A stretch of DNA of 64,000 bases from Candidatus Peregrinibacteria bacterium GW2011_GWC2_39_14 (GCA_000993595.1 LBWJ01000010.1:27146-91145); one strand, 5' to 3'. Positions 7,471 to 15,198 are shown, numbered from the stretch's first letter. Notes: generated from the sequence alone by a model not told the origin. Program-made: numbers and translations.

Positions 7471-7761
7471 ATGAACGAACAAAAACAATTAAACCTCAAA
7501 ATCGATGATAATCTAAGTAAAGGAGTACATGCAACCGATGTATTAATAACCACAAGCGAAAAAGACGTATGCCTTTCATTTTATGTATTACTGGGACAAG
7601 GGGAAGGAGTTGTAACAGCTAGAGTTTTTTTACCACAAATAACCGCGCTCCAAATGGCAGAATTAATACAAAAACAAGTTGGACCATTTAAACAACTACT
7701 AGATGAAATAGTAAAAAAAATGCCACCTCAAAAAGAAGGAGGAACTTCCGCCAATAGATAA
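7471..7761 (+). CDS. DUF3467-like small protein
   Basis: A 96-residue protein starting MNEQKQLNLKIDD. It follows the DUF3467 pattern: an N-terminal LNLKIDDNLSKGVHATDVLIT strand pair, a second hydrophobic hairpin (VCLSFYVLLGQ), a strand ending in VTARVFL, and a C-terminal helix (ITALQMAELIQKQVGPFKQLLDEIV). The family's biochemical role is unknown; it is small, soluble and widespread in bacteria. It sits 22 bases after the antitoxin gene and may share its transcript. The ATG at 7471 has no Shine-Dalgarno. Confidence 0.7.
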   Translation: MNEQKQLNLKIDDNLSKGVHATDVLITTSEKDVCLSFYVLLGQGEGVVTARVFLPQITALQMAELIQKQVGPFKQLLDEIVKKMPPQKEGGTSANR

Positions 7762-7856
7762 TTGACTTATAATTTTAAATTTCGCATATCGCAATAAACA
7801 AATTAATTGCGTATAAAATTATTTCTAGCTAAAATCATTTCGTCATTTAAAAATCC

Positions 7857-8120
7857 GCCGTTGTAGCTCAGTTGGTAGAGCAACTCCATGGTAAATCACA
7901 TTGCCCACTATAAAAGAAATTTTATAGCGAATCCTGAATAACGGTTAAAAGCCTGGCATAAGGCCAAGACCGTGGCGACATTTCGCCCGAACGACTGACA
8001 AAGGAGGCTAAATTCTTTCAAGAACATGCCTAATATACAGTCTAATCCTTTATAAATGCCAATTAAACAAGGTACAAATGAAGGAGTAGGTCGCCGGTTC
8101 AATTCCGGCCAACGGCTCCA
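7857..8120 (+). tRNA. tRNA-Thr(GGT) interrupted by a group I intron
   Basis: Exon 1 is 7857-7892 and exon 2 8081-8120. Joined they give a perfect 76-base tRNA: acceptor GCCGTTG/CAACGGC, D arm GCTC/GAGC, anticodon stem ACTCC/GGAGT, loop ATGGTAA (anticodon GGT), T arm GCCGG TTCAATT CCGGC, discriminator T and encoded CCA. The interruption is after anticodon position 36. Exon 1 ends in T and the intervening sequence ends in G, as group I splicing requires. An ordinary tRNA scan would miss or mis-call this gene. Confidence 0.93.
7893..8080 (+). ncRNA. Group I self-splicing intron in tRNA-Thr
   Basis: 188 bases, no ORF. All core helices can be drawn by eye. P1: exon end TGGT with GCC(C)A at 7903-7907 (U.G at the splice site). 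P2: 7908-7927, an 8-bp stem with GAAA tetraloop. P3: TCCT 7932-7935 with AGGA 8002-8005. P4: ACGGT 7941-7945 with ACCGT 7969-7973. P5: GCCT 7951-7954 with AGGC 7961-7964. P6: GGCGA 7974-7978 with TCGCC 7983-7987. P7: GACTG 7993-7997 with CAGTC 8038-8042. P8: GGC 8006-8008 with GCC 8028-8030, plus an inner TTCT/AGAA. P9: CCTT 8047-8050 with AAGG 8069-8072. Terminal G at 8080. The helix order is that of the group I catalytic core, and J8/7 (TAATATA) fits. It is close to the smallest known group I introns. Confidence 0.9.
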
Positions 8121-8252
8121 GCTACATGCGAGAAAAACGGTCCGAAGCGAAGAGTATGCGTATTTAGCATACTCGTAGCACAGGAGAAAAAGTGAGGGAA
8201 TTAGTCGAACGAAGTGAAGACTTATTTCAAACTTTTTCAGTTTTTCCCTTGT
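8121..8252 (+). repeat. tRNA-Thr 3' flank repeat mosaic
   Basis: Contains CTACATGCGAGAAAAACGG (8122-8140, one mismatch to the minus strand near 10984-11002), a hairpin AGTATGCGTATTTAGCATACT, GTAGCACAGG, GTCGAACGAAGTGAAG, and the 32-base block 8221-8252 that is identical to 4750-4781. No gene is seen. Confidence 0.75.
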
Positions 8253-8322
8253 GCAAACGAATTCGCGTTTCACTTTTCTAATTTTTAGTTATAAACTGTC
8301 GCTATTAACTCCCAAACCCCAC

Positions 8323-9612
8323 ATGCCCTCAGTAGACCAAATCATCGCCTTCGTCTCCCCTTTCGCACAAGCATACGGATATATTGCGGTTTTTGTTTTG
8401 TCCATCCTTGAAGCCATGCCATTAACAGGCATAGTTGTCCCGGGCGAAATAATCATTGTTCTTGGAGGATTTTTCGCAAAAACAGGTGATTTAAATTTAA
8501 TTTATGTAATTTTAGCCGCAGGAATTGGCGCAATCATCGGCGACTTTATCAGTTACGTTCTCGGCTACAAATTCGGCGAAAACCTGCTTCGAAAATATGG
8601 AAAATATTTATTTTTCAAAGAAGAACATTTCGAAAAAACAAAAAAATTGATGCATGAGCATTGTGGAAAAAGCCTTATCATAGGCCGTTTTAATAAAGTA
8701 ACCCGCGCATTTATTCCATTCATCGCAGGATCTTCAAAAATACCATTTTTAAAATTCATGATATTCAACATTATCGGTGGAATAAGCTGGGCAATTGTTT
8801 ATGTTGGCGTCGGTTTCATATTCGGAAAAAGCTGGGAAGTCGCATCAAAATATCTTGGTCGCTTTATATTAATCGCGATCGTTTTAAGTATTATCATCAT
8901 CTTCACGTATCGCATTATAAACAAGCACAGGCACATTTTTGCAAAATATCACCTGCACGTTTTGATGGTTAATATAGCCGCACTCTACTTGCTCGGGAAA
9001 ATGATTGACGATGCCGCAAAAGGCGAACTTATGGCAAGAATCGACTACTGGATAAATATAAAAATCACCGTACTTTGGCATCCGTACTTCATCAAATTCA
9101 TGATGGCAGTAACGCAAATCGCAACACCATCGACTTTAATAACCGTATCGGTTGCACTATTTTTAACGCTCGCATATCAGCAAAAAATTTACCACTACTT
9201 TTTATTAATTTTCAGCATCGTAGGTGGAGTTTGGATTGAAATGTTTATGAAAGGAATTGTAGAACGTCCGCGCCCAACAAATGCATTATTTTTTGTCGAC
9301 AACTACAGCCTTCCAAGCGGGCATGCCACAATGGCCTTCATATTTTTCACAATGCTCCTCTATTCTTTTAAAGATGATTTCAAAAGTGCAATCAAGAAAA
9401 AACTATTCATCGCAGGATGTATTTTTGGATTTTTGCTTATCGGATTTAGCCGAATCTTCTTAAACGTCCATTGGTTTAGCGATGTTATTGCAGGTTTTGC
9501 ATTAGGTCTATTTTGGATTACACTCCTCATCCTCATCTTCAAATATGTCATATCAACTCGCAAAAAAACATCTCCACTGCAAAATCCAACCGACTTGAAT
9601 ATGATTAAATAA
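8323..9612 (+). CDS. DedA (VTT)-PAP2 phosphatase fusion membrane protein
   Basis: A 429-residue polytopic membrane protein combining a lipid-scrambling/flippase-type DedA half with a lipid phosphatase. The DedA domain (about 1-200) shows EAMPLTGIVVPGE, GAIIGDFISYVLGYKFG and a GRFNKVTRAFIPFIAG segment, the family's conserved re-entrant motifs. The PAP2 domain (about 240-420) carries all three catalytic motifs: KGIVERPRP, PSGH and SRIFLNVHWFSD, the last two holding the histidine pair that forms the phospho-enzyme. Such fusions are thought to recycle polyprenyl or phosphatidyl lipids. ATG at 8323 was preferred over an upstream ATG at 8251 because that adds only repeat-derived sequence. A GerMN protein gene follows. 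Confidence 0.92.
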   Translation: MPSVDQIIAFVSPFAQAYGYIAVFVLSILEAMPLTGIVVPGEIIIVLGGFFAKTGDLNLIYVILAAGIGAIIGDFISYVLGYKFGENLLRKYGKYLFFKEEHFEKTKKLMHEHCGKSLIIGRFNKVTRAFIPFIAGSSKIPFLKFMIFNIIGGISWAIVYVGVGFIFGKSWEVASKYLGRFILIAIVLSIIIIFTYRIINKHRHIFAKYHLHVLMVNIAALYLLGKMIDDAAKGELMARIDYWINIKITVLWHPYFIKFMMAVTQIATPSTLITVSVALFLTLAYQQKIYHYFLLIFSIVGGVWIEMFMKGIVERPRPTNALFFVDNYSLPSGHATMAFIFFTMLLYSFKDDFKSAIKKKLFIAGCIFGFLLIGFSRIFLNVHWFSDVIAGFALGLFWITLLILIFKYVISTRKKTSPLQNPTDLNMIK

Positions 9613-9654
9613 AGCCGTAAAATAACATTTGAAAATAAATAACCCTTCAACAAA

Positions 9655-10251
9655 ATGAAAAAAAGAACCCTTCTAATTCTTTTAGCTATAGCAATAATAG
9701 TAGGCATTATAACGACAGCGGGAATATTTGCATATCAAGAAAAAAGATATAAAAAACTTCTAAAGTTCGCAGATGCATATAAAGCGGCATCAATGAATGT
9801 ACGAGTTTATTTTGACAATACAAAAAACAACCCAAATGCAAAAGATTGTGAAGCCGCATTTGCAACAGAAAGAAGTGTACCAAAAAGCAAAAACGGAGTT
9901 GAAATAGCATTAAAAGAACTCTTTAAAGGCCCACTAACGGGAGAAAAATCACTCGGATACTCATCCCCATTTTCATCAAAAACAAGCAACATCTTACAGG
10001 GCGTAAAAATAGAAAATAAAACTGCATATATAAATTTATTAGACATAAGAAAATTGATGCCAAACGTAACCACAAGCTGCTCCAGTGCACAATTTATATC
10101 TGAAATTGAAAAAACAGTTAAATACAATACGGGAGCGGAAAATGTTGTAATCGCAATCGACAAAAACCCAAAAACTTTCTACGAATGGATGCAAATTGGA
10201 TGCGACAAAAAAACGAAAAACTGCGACGCGAAGCCGTTTGAAACACTCTAA
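9655..10251 (+). CDS. GerMN-domain membrane-anchored protein
   Basis: A 198-residue protein with an N-terminal signal anchor (KKRTLLILLAIAIIVGIITT, residues 2-21) and an extracytoplasmic GerMN domain. The domain is recognised from VYFDNTKNNPNAKDCEA, VEIALKELFKGPLTGEKSLGY, VKIENKTAYINL and SSAQFISEIEKTVKY...VVIAIDK, the order seen in GerM and LpqB: strand, helix with the KGPT-E-GY motif, then the exposed V-G--A-V-L strand. The family binds other envelope proteins, and despite the name it occurs in non-sporulating bacteria. Two cysteines near the C-terminus (GCDKKTKNCD) could form a disulfide. Its last four bases overlap the convergent yhhQ gene. Confidence 0.85.
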   Translation: MKKRTLLILLAIAIIVGIITTAGIFAYQEKRYKKLLKFADAYKAASMNVRVYFDNTKNNPNAKDCEAAFATERSVPKSKNGVEIALKELFKGPLTGEKSLGYSSPFSSKTSNILQGVKIENKTAYINLLDIRKLMPNVTTSCSSAQFISEIEKTVKYNTGAENVVIAIDKNPKTFYEWMQIGCDKKTKNCDAKPFETL

Positions 10252-10925
10252 CCAATCTTAAACGGATTGAAATTTGTTCCATGATCAAAATGGTCTTCTT
10301 CTTCATGCCTTTTTAAAAGTTTCACAGCCGCGTAAGTCACAGGCGTAAATAAAACTTCAACAAGTACCTTAAAAACGTAGTTTGAAATTATAATCGTAAT
10401 AAGAAGATCTGTTCCAAATCCATCGACTCCAAAAAACGCCAACATCACAAATATGACGGTATCAAAAGCCTCGCCAATAAGCGTCGAACTAATTGTTCGC
10501 ATCCACAAGAACTTCCCTTTCATCCAAATTTTCATTTTTGCCAAAATGTATGAATTTGAAAATTCACCGGCAAAATAAGCGCACATACTGGCAGCAACAA
10601 TTCTCGGCGTTAAACCCAAAATCTGATCATAAGCCGCTTGCCCGTTCCAATCCGGCGCAGGCGGAAGTTTTTGAACGATCATAAACACAACCGAAGCCAA
10701 CAAAATCATAAAAAAGCCCGTCCAAATCACCTTACGCGATCTTCCATATCCATAAACCTCAGTCAAAATATCTCCAAAAATATAACTCAACGGAAAAAGG
10801 ATCGTTCCACCATCAAAAGTAAAAGGCCCAAGAATCAAAATTTTGCTGGACGCAATATTTGAGACCAAAAGCACTGTCACAAAAAACGCTGTAATAAAGC
10901 CCAAATATTTAAATTGCTTTTGCAT
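10248..10925 (-). CDS. yhhQ: YhhQ-family queuosine precursor transporter
   Basis: A 225-residue membrane protein with about six helices, of the VUT/YhhQ family that imports preQ0/preQ1 or related queuosine precursors for tRNA modification. Diagnostic segments are VSNIASSKI in the first helix, FDGGTILFPLSYIFGDILTEVYGYGRSRKVIW, and SSTLIGEAFDTVIFV followed by ISNYVFKVLVEVLFTPVTY. The organism may scavenge queuosine precursors; no queuosine biosynthesis gene is in the window. The C-terminal tail is His/Glu-rich (KRHEEEDHFDHG). The 3' end overlaps the GerMN gene by four bases. Confidence 0.92.
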   Translation of the reverse strand: MQKQFKYLGFITAFFVTVLLVSNIASSKILILGPFTFDGGTILFPLSYIFGDILTEVYGYGRSRKVIWTGFFMILLASVVFMIVQKLPPAPDWNGQAAYDQILGLTPRIVAASMCAYFAGEFSNSYILAKMKIWMKGKFLWMRTISSTLIGEAFDTVIFVMLAFFGVDGFGTDLLITIIISNYVFKVLVEVLFTPVTYAAVKLLKRHEEEDHFDHGTNFNPFKIG

Positions 10926-10964
10926 AAAAATTTATTAATAAATACGCGTCGCATTGTAACATAC

Positions 10965-11002
10965 TGCTGCACAAGGGAAAAACCGTTTTTCTCACATGTA
11001 GT
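10965..11002 (-). repeat. Short tRNA-flank repeat pieces (fused form)
   Basis: On the minus strand CTACATGTGAGAAAAACGG is joined directly to TTTTTCCCTTGTGCA. In the tRNA-Thr flank the same two pieces bracket about 100 bases (8122-8254), so this looks like an internally deleted copy. Confidence 0.65.
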
Positions 11003-11027
11003 GCAACACAATCCGACCCTTTCAAGT

Positions 11028-11094
11028 TTCGTATGTAAATTATATCAATCTTATATACTTTTTATATAAATCTTATATATAAATGATATAAAAC
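11028..11094 (-). repeat. 67-base AT-rich repeat, copy 2
   Basis: Reverse-complement copy of 4852-4918 with four mismatches and no gaps. It starts 59 bases past the 3' end of tRNA-Ser(CGA). Confidence 0.9.
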
Positions 11095-11152
11095 ACGTAC
11101 GGAACTAAAAAGCTCTAAGCGAATACCGCCTTTCGCTTCGCTACAGGCGTTT

Positions 11153-11243
11153 TGGCGGAGAGGGCGAGATTCGAACTCGCGTGCCTCTTGCGAGGCAAAT
11201 CGCTTTCGAGACGATCCCAGTGCGACCACTTTGGTACCTCTCC
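11153..11243 (-). tRNA. tRNA-Ser(CGA)
   Basis: Class II tRNA of 91 bases, minus strand. Acceptor GGAGAGG/CCTCTCC, anticodon stem ATCGT/GCGAT (one G.U) with loop CTCGAAA (anticodon CGA, reads UCG), long variable arm TGCCTCGCAAGAGGCA, T arm GCGAG TTCGAAT CTCGC, discriminator G and encoded CCA. Confidence 0.96.
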
Positions 11244-11255
11244 GCGCTAAAAGCA

Positions 11256-12251
11256 TTATACATCATCGCAAGCAGGTTCAGCACCATCAAACTCACCTCT
11301 TTCGACTCGTTCTTTCATATCCGCTCCCATCCTTATAGCAGTGCGAAAATTATTACACTCAAGTCTCAATAAAAACATTCTTACACAACCCTCAACTCTC
11401 CCATCAAATTCCCAATCAGGCTCTTTTTCATCCCTCCACCTCATATCAGGAAATTGGGCACTTCTATGAAAAGCACCACACACAGTCCCATTTTCTTTTT
11501 TCCTATGACTTCCATCGGAAGAAATCGTAACTCCGGGCCTCAAAGCCAATTCACGAAACATCCCCGCCAAACCGATAGCCATCCTGGGCACAACATTCAA
11601 CTTTTTACCATCATATTCTTTAAGCGTCTGCAACCCGATCCACCCTTCGCTTCCATCTTCAAAAATAACCATCCTGCACCACTCTTCAAATTCCTGACCG
11701 GTCGAATCATCACAATAGAAATAATGCTTATATTCTCCCCAAAAAATCCGTTTTATAACCTTGCCCGTATTTGATGTTTTTAAAACCCCTCCATCAATTC
11801 CATGGTATTTATCTCCAATTTTTTCATAAACTCCACCGCCAATTTTCGCCTTAATATCAGCAACTTCCAAAGCCGCAGATTTAGTCGCATGTTCAACAGC
11901 ACCCATTAATCCATTGCTAACATCTTTAATCCCGGAAATAATTTCCCAAGTCGTATTGTCGACATCAACAATTTCCCCACCAATCAAGCTGACTCTAATA
12001 CATTCATGACCGGCAACGTCATGTGGCTCACTACAAACAACATCGCAAATCACTTTTCCACAAGCCGTACGCAAAATCTCATTACAACTCTTTGCAAAAA
12101 AGACCACGGCCTCAAATCCATCATCAAAAACAAGTTTAAATCGTGAATAAAGCGTCATTCCAGCATAAAGCATTTTATCATCGCTCAAACGCTCAGATCT
12201 GGCAATCTCGCCATGCGCATCCCCCAAGTTGTCAGGCGCGTTTGCAACCAT
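11256..12251 (-). CDS. Hypothetical protein, orphan
   Basis: A 331-residue soluble-looking protein that I cannot place. No signal peptide or membrane helix. It contains FDDGFEAVVFFAKSC, a GHECIRVSLIGGEIVDVDNTTWEIISG segment, an Ala-rich helix (MGAVEHATKSAALEVADIKAKI), FEDGSEGWIGLQTL, and nine or so cysteines spread along the chain. The two similar DDGFEAV / EDGSEGW segments might mark two related beta subdomains. Composition is Gly/Val/Asp/Glu-rich. It ends 12 bases from tRNA-Ser(CGA) and lies divergent from the cytochrome-b5-like gene. Confidence 0.6.
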   Translation of the reverse strand: MVANAPDNLGDAHGEIARSERLSDDKMLYAGMTLYSRFKLVFDDGFEAVVFFAKSCNEILRTACGKVICDVVCSEPHDVAGHECIRVSLIGGEIVDVDNTTWEIISGIKDVSNGLMGAVEHATKSAALEVADIKAKIGGGVYEKIGDKYHGIDGGVLKTSNTGKVIKRIFWGEYKHYFYCDDSTGQEFEEWCRMVIFEDGSEGWIGLQTLKEYDGKKLNVVPRMAIGLAGMFRELALRPGVTISSDGSHRKKENGTVCGAFHRSAQFPDMRWRDEKEPDWEFDGRVEGCVRMFLLRLECNNFRTAIRMGADMKERVERGEFDGAEPACDDV

Positions 12252-12362
12252 ATTTTTAGATTAAAGGAAGATATAATAAGCCTAAACTCAAATTTTGTCA
12301 ATAACAATCGCTCAAAACGCAATTTTGTTGTATCATTTACTAAAATACTTAACTTACAAAAT

Positions 12363-12788
12363 ATGAATAAAAATAAAATCGCACTTGCCCTAACGCTCAC
12401 TTTTTCAATATTATTAATTACCGGATGTAGCACACAAGCAACGCCAACAAACCAAGTCCAAACAACACCAACGGCCCAACCTCAAGTTCAAGGACCAGGC
12501 AAAGTTCTCGTAAAAACAACGCCAATTCCAAACGTAAAACCTCCGGCACCACCTCCGAAAATCCCCGGCATCACATCAACTGAAGTCGCAAAACACAACT
12601 CCGCATCAGACTGCTGGATGATAGTAAACGGCAAAGTTTATAATGTTACTTCATACGTAACAAACCACCCGGGAGGCAAAGCAATCGTTTTAGGATGCGG
12701 CAAAGACGCAACGTCGCTATTCGAAAGTAAACATCCACAAAAAGCACACAATATTTTACAAAATTATTATTTAGACATTTTAAAATGA
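12363..12788 (+). CDS. Cytochrome b5-like heme-binding lipoprotein
   Basis: A 141-residue extracytoplasmic lipoprotein. The signal peptide MNKNKIALALTLTFSILLIT ends in the lipobox ITGC. A Thr/Pro/Gln-rich linker follows to about residue 75. Then comes a cytochrome b5 fold: ITSTEVAKHNSASDCWMIVNGKVYNVTSYVTNHPGG, where the HPGG histidine is one axial heme ligand, and FESKHPQKAHNIL, whose histidine is the second. Two cysteines in the domain (DCWMI and LGCGKD) could form a disulfide. It overlaps the next membrane-protein gene by four bases (ATGA), suggesting coupled translation and a joint redox role. The ATG at 12363 was chosen because it creates the signal peptide. Confidence 0.9.
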   Translation: MNKNKIALALTLTFSILLITGCSTQATPTNQVQTTPTAQPQVQGPGKVLVKTTPIPNVKPPAPPPKIPGITSTEVAKHNSASDCWMIVNGKVYNVTSYVTNHPGGKAIVLGCGKDATSLFESKHPQKAHNILQNYYLDILK

Positions 12789-13015
12789 TCCAAACAACAT
12801 TGATGAACATCGCCTATTATCAAATCTTAGGCAAACCTCTCAATCTTTATCTTGGAATTTTAGCATTGCTAGGCTTTTTAATCGTCGGAATGTCCCACTA
12901 CCTTTTACGAAAAAACGTAATAAAAATCCGCCACCCATGGCACTTTCGCATCGGACTTATTTCAATAATAATTGCAATAATTCACGGAATTCTTGGACTC
13001 GCGAGCTATTTTTAG
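12785..13015 (+). CDS. Small two-helix membrane protein, possible heme or redox partner
   Basis: A 76-residue protein with hydrophobic helices at about 17-37 (LNLYLGILALLGFLIVGMSH) and 53-76 (FRIGLISIIIAIIHGILGLASYF). Histidines lie at the end of helix 1 (MSHYLL), in the loop (RHPWHF) and within helix 2 (IIHGIL), an arrangement reminiscent of small cytochrome b561-like or ferric-reductase-like heme proteins. I cannot assign a family. Translational overlap with the cytochrome-b5-like lipoprotein supports an electron-transfer partnership. Its 3' end overlaps the convergent gene at 13012 by four bases. Confidence 0.7.
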   Translation: MIQTTLMNIAYYQILGKPLNLYLGILALLGFLIVGMSHYLLRKNVIKIRHPWHFRIGLISIIIAIIHGILGLASYF

Positions 13016-14616
13016 TTCAAAAGCTCATCACCATGTCGAACAGACGCTCTATTCCCAATAACCTGATTAAGCCTAAAAGCATCAGGGCGTGACGTCAAAT
13101 CCGGTTCGCCGTCAACCAAAGACTCATTATTGCCAAAATAACCATGTGTTCTAGCGTCTGTAGCAACATTTTTTCTCCCATTACCGCCATTAGTTTTCTT
13201 TTTAACAACAAATTTTTTCTCCCCATTGCCATTTCCACTCTCTTTTGTAGCAACTGGAGCACTCACTGCTTTTTGACCATTTCCATTGCCTCCATCTCCT
13301 GATCTTTTCGCAATCATATCCGCATAAACAACAGCAAGTTCCGCAGTATCATCAACTACGTCATCAGAGCCCTCGTCAGCTCCTTCCATATCATCTTTCA
13401 AATTAGGAACATCAACGGCTGACAAATCATCTTCATCATCTTTATAATCTTCATCATAATTCACCTTACGCGGAGGATTAACAGAAATCAAATGACCGCT
13501 TAGATCTCTCATTAAAATAGTTTTACCTAATTCTCCTTCGTTGCCAACATCATCCTCTCCCCTCAAACCAAGATAATTCATTTCGTCCACATATCTATCC
13601 TTCAACATATCAAGCCCTGCGTCCGGATCTTCGTCAAATGCATCCGGATCTTCAGGCAACGCACCATCAACCGCCATAAATTCATCTCCGGCGGCAACAA
13701 AATCCTCATCTTCAAACAATGCACCCGCATCACCCTCAGACGGCTCTTTAACTAATCCCAATCCTAATTTAGCCCATTCGGCAACCATTTTTTTATAAGC
13801 AGCTATGAGTTTTTCAGGACTCACTTCAGCCTCAAGATCAAGAGCTTCATCAAAGTCAGAAGCAGCCGATCTATGATTAAATCTTCTATGTTTTGCATCT
13901 AATTTTCTACGCTTATCAATTTCTGAAGAACCAAAATATTTTCTATCAATATCGTTAAAAAGTCCTGCAACGGATCTGCGCAATCTATTTTGCAAAGTTT
14001 TGTTAAATCTACTAACAGCCTCCGGAGTTTTTAGCAAAACCGCTTGTCTAAGCTTCATTCCAAGAACACCGGCCTCAGTTTTCATATCTTTAACGCTAAT
14101 ACCGCAAGCCAAAAGTTCAGCGACCATTCCGTCAAAACGAGCATCGTTAAACGATCTTTTCATATAACCACCATCCTTTCTAGATAAAAAATCGACTTCA
14201 TTTTTACCGTCTTTAATATCAATTGCCGCTTTTAAAGCTCTATATTGCAAAGCCGTATTAGCAACAGCGTCAACGTACTCCGTAACATTAAAATCTTTAT
14301 AAGAAGGTGCGCCATTTGTTGTTTTATCGGCGACTTCTCTATTAACATTGTCAGCACCAAATCTAAGAGCAGTATCAACTCGTCCTCCAAATCCCACACG
14401 TACATTACCGACAACCCTATCAGGCACGCCAAATCGCCCCTTAAGAGAAGGCGCTTCGACTACAGTTGTTTCCCTATTTACAGCTGATACAGAGGCAGGA
14501 ATAACTAACTGAGGACTCTTATCACCAAGCTTTTTATTCGATCCGGACCTGGAGCCATCTTCAAAAGGTCTTGTTTCAATTGGTCTACCATTATCATAAG
14601 CGGGATTCATATCCAT
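13012..14616 (-). CDS. Large acidic orphan protein
   Basis: A 534-residue protein with no recognised family. The N-terminal 100 residues are polar and probably disordered (NGRPIETRPFEDGSRSGSNKK). Residues about 105-230 look helical (YVDAVANTALQYRALKAAIDI, LRQAVLLKTPEAVSRF, LQNRLRRSVAGLFNDI). The region from about 290 to 440 is strikingly acidic (EDEDFVAAGDEFMAVDG, DPDAFDEDPDAG, YDEDYKDDEDDLSAVD). The C-terminus has an Asn/Gly/Lys stretch (GNGEKKFVVKKKTNGGNGRK). No signal peptide. It has a strong promoter (TTGACA-16-TATAAT). A scaffold or nucleic-acid-mimic role would be speculation. Confidence 0.65.
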   Translation of the reverse strand: MDMNPAYDNGRPIETRPFEDGSRSGSNKKLGDKSPQLVIPASVSAVNRETTVVEAPSLKGRFGVPDRVVGNVRVGFGGRVDTALRFGADNVNREVADKTTNGAPSYKDFNVTEYVDAVANTALQYRALKAAIDIKDGKNEVDFLSRKDGGYMKRSFNDARFDGMVAELLACGISVKDMKTEAGVLGMKLRQAVLLKTPEAVSRFNKTLQNRLRRSVAGLFNDIDRKYFGSSEIDKRRKLDAKHRRFNHRSAASDFDEALDLEAEVSPEKLIAAYKKMVAEWAKLGLGLVKEPSEGDAGALFEDEDFVAAGDEFMAVDGALPEDPDAFDEDPDAGLDMLKDRYVDEMNYLGLRGEDDVGNEGELGKTILMRDLSGHLISVNPPRKVNYDEDYKDDEDDLSAVDVPNLKDDMEGADEGSDDVVDDTAELAVVYADMIAKRSGDGGNGNGQKAVSAPVATKESGNGNGEKKFVVKKKTNGGNGRKNVATDARTHGYFGNNESLVDGEPDLTSRPDAFRLNQVIGNRASVRHGDELLN

Positions 14617-14647
14617 ATATCTTTAGGTTAAATTATGTTTGGAGCCT

Positions 14648-14675
14648 ATTATATTTTAACCATATTATTTGTCAA
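14648..14675 (-). promoter_or_regulatory. Promoter of the acidic orphan gene
   Basis: Minus-strand TTGACA (14670-14675), 16-base spacer, TATAAT (14648-14653): the best consensus promoter in the window. Its -35 overlaps the -35 of the divergent smpB promoter by five bases. Confidence 0.75.
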
Positions 14676-14695
14676 TGGTTGTTTTGTTGTATAAT
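14669..14695 (+). promoter_or_regulatory. smpB promoter (leaderless)
   Basis: TTGTCA (14669-14674), 15-base spacer, TATAAT (14690-14695). The start ATG at 14702 is only six bases beyond the -10, so initiation should coincide with the start codon. Confidence 0.65.
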
Positions 14696-14701
14696 CGGAT
14701 C

Positions 14702-15175
14702 ATGCAAAAAAATTCGTCAAAAATCGAGGCTTCATTCGCAAAAAACAAAAAAGCTTTTGCGGATTTTGAAGTAATGGAAAAATTCGAAGCGGGAATTGTT
14801 CTCGCAGGTGGCGAAGTCAAATCAATCCGCGAAGGTCACGCACAACTTAAAGGCTGTTTTATCGAAATAAAAAACGGAAATGCATTCGCAACAAATATTC
14901 ACATTTCAAAATATAGATATGATTCAGCCGCAAAGCTTGAACCCGCAAGACGCCGCAAGCTGCTCCTCCACGCAAAAGAAATAGCAAAAATGAGCATAAT
15001 GCTAGATTCAAAAGGAATGGCCGCAATCCCACTTGAACTATATGGCAAACACGGCTTAATTAAGCTCCAAATTGGCATCTGTCGTGGAAAGAAAAAATAT
15101 GACCGCAGAAATGATTTAAAAAAACGCGCACTCGACCTTGAAGCCGCTCAAACATTAAAAAGATTTTCGCACTAA
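14702..15175 (+). CDS. smpB: SsrA-binding protein SmpB
   Basis: The tmRNA-binding protein of trans-translation, rescuing stalled ribosomes. The 157 residues carry the family's oligonucleotide-binding barrel: FEAGIVLAGGEVKSIREGHAQLKGCFIEI, then HISKYRYDSAAKLEPARRRKLLLHAKEI (typically Y--...-p-R-RKLLLhk-EI), then IPLELYGKHGLIKLQIGICRGKKKYDRR and the basic C-terminal tail LKKRALDLEAAQTLKRF that enters the ribosomal decoding channel. An in-frame upstream start at 14669 was rejected because it lies within the promoter. tmRNA itself is not in the window. nadE follows 23 bases later. Confidence 0.97.
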   Translation: MQKNSSKIEASFAKNKKAFADFEVMEKFEAGIVLAGGEVKSIREGHAQLKGCFIEIKNGNAFATNIHISKYRYDSAAKLEPARRRKLLLHAKEIAKMSIMLDSKGMAAIPLELYGKHGLIKLQIGICRGKKKYDRRNDLKKRALDLEAAQTLKRFSH

Positions 15176-15198
15176 TTTCACAAACTAACTTTTTTATC

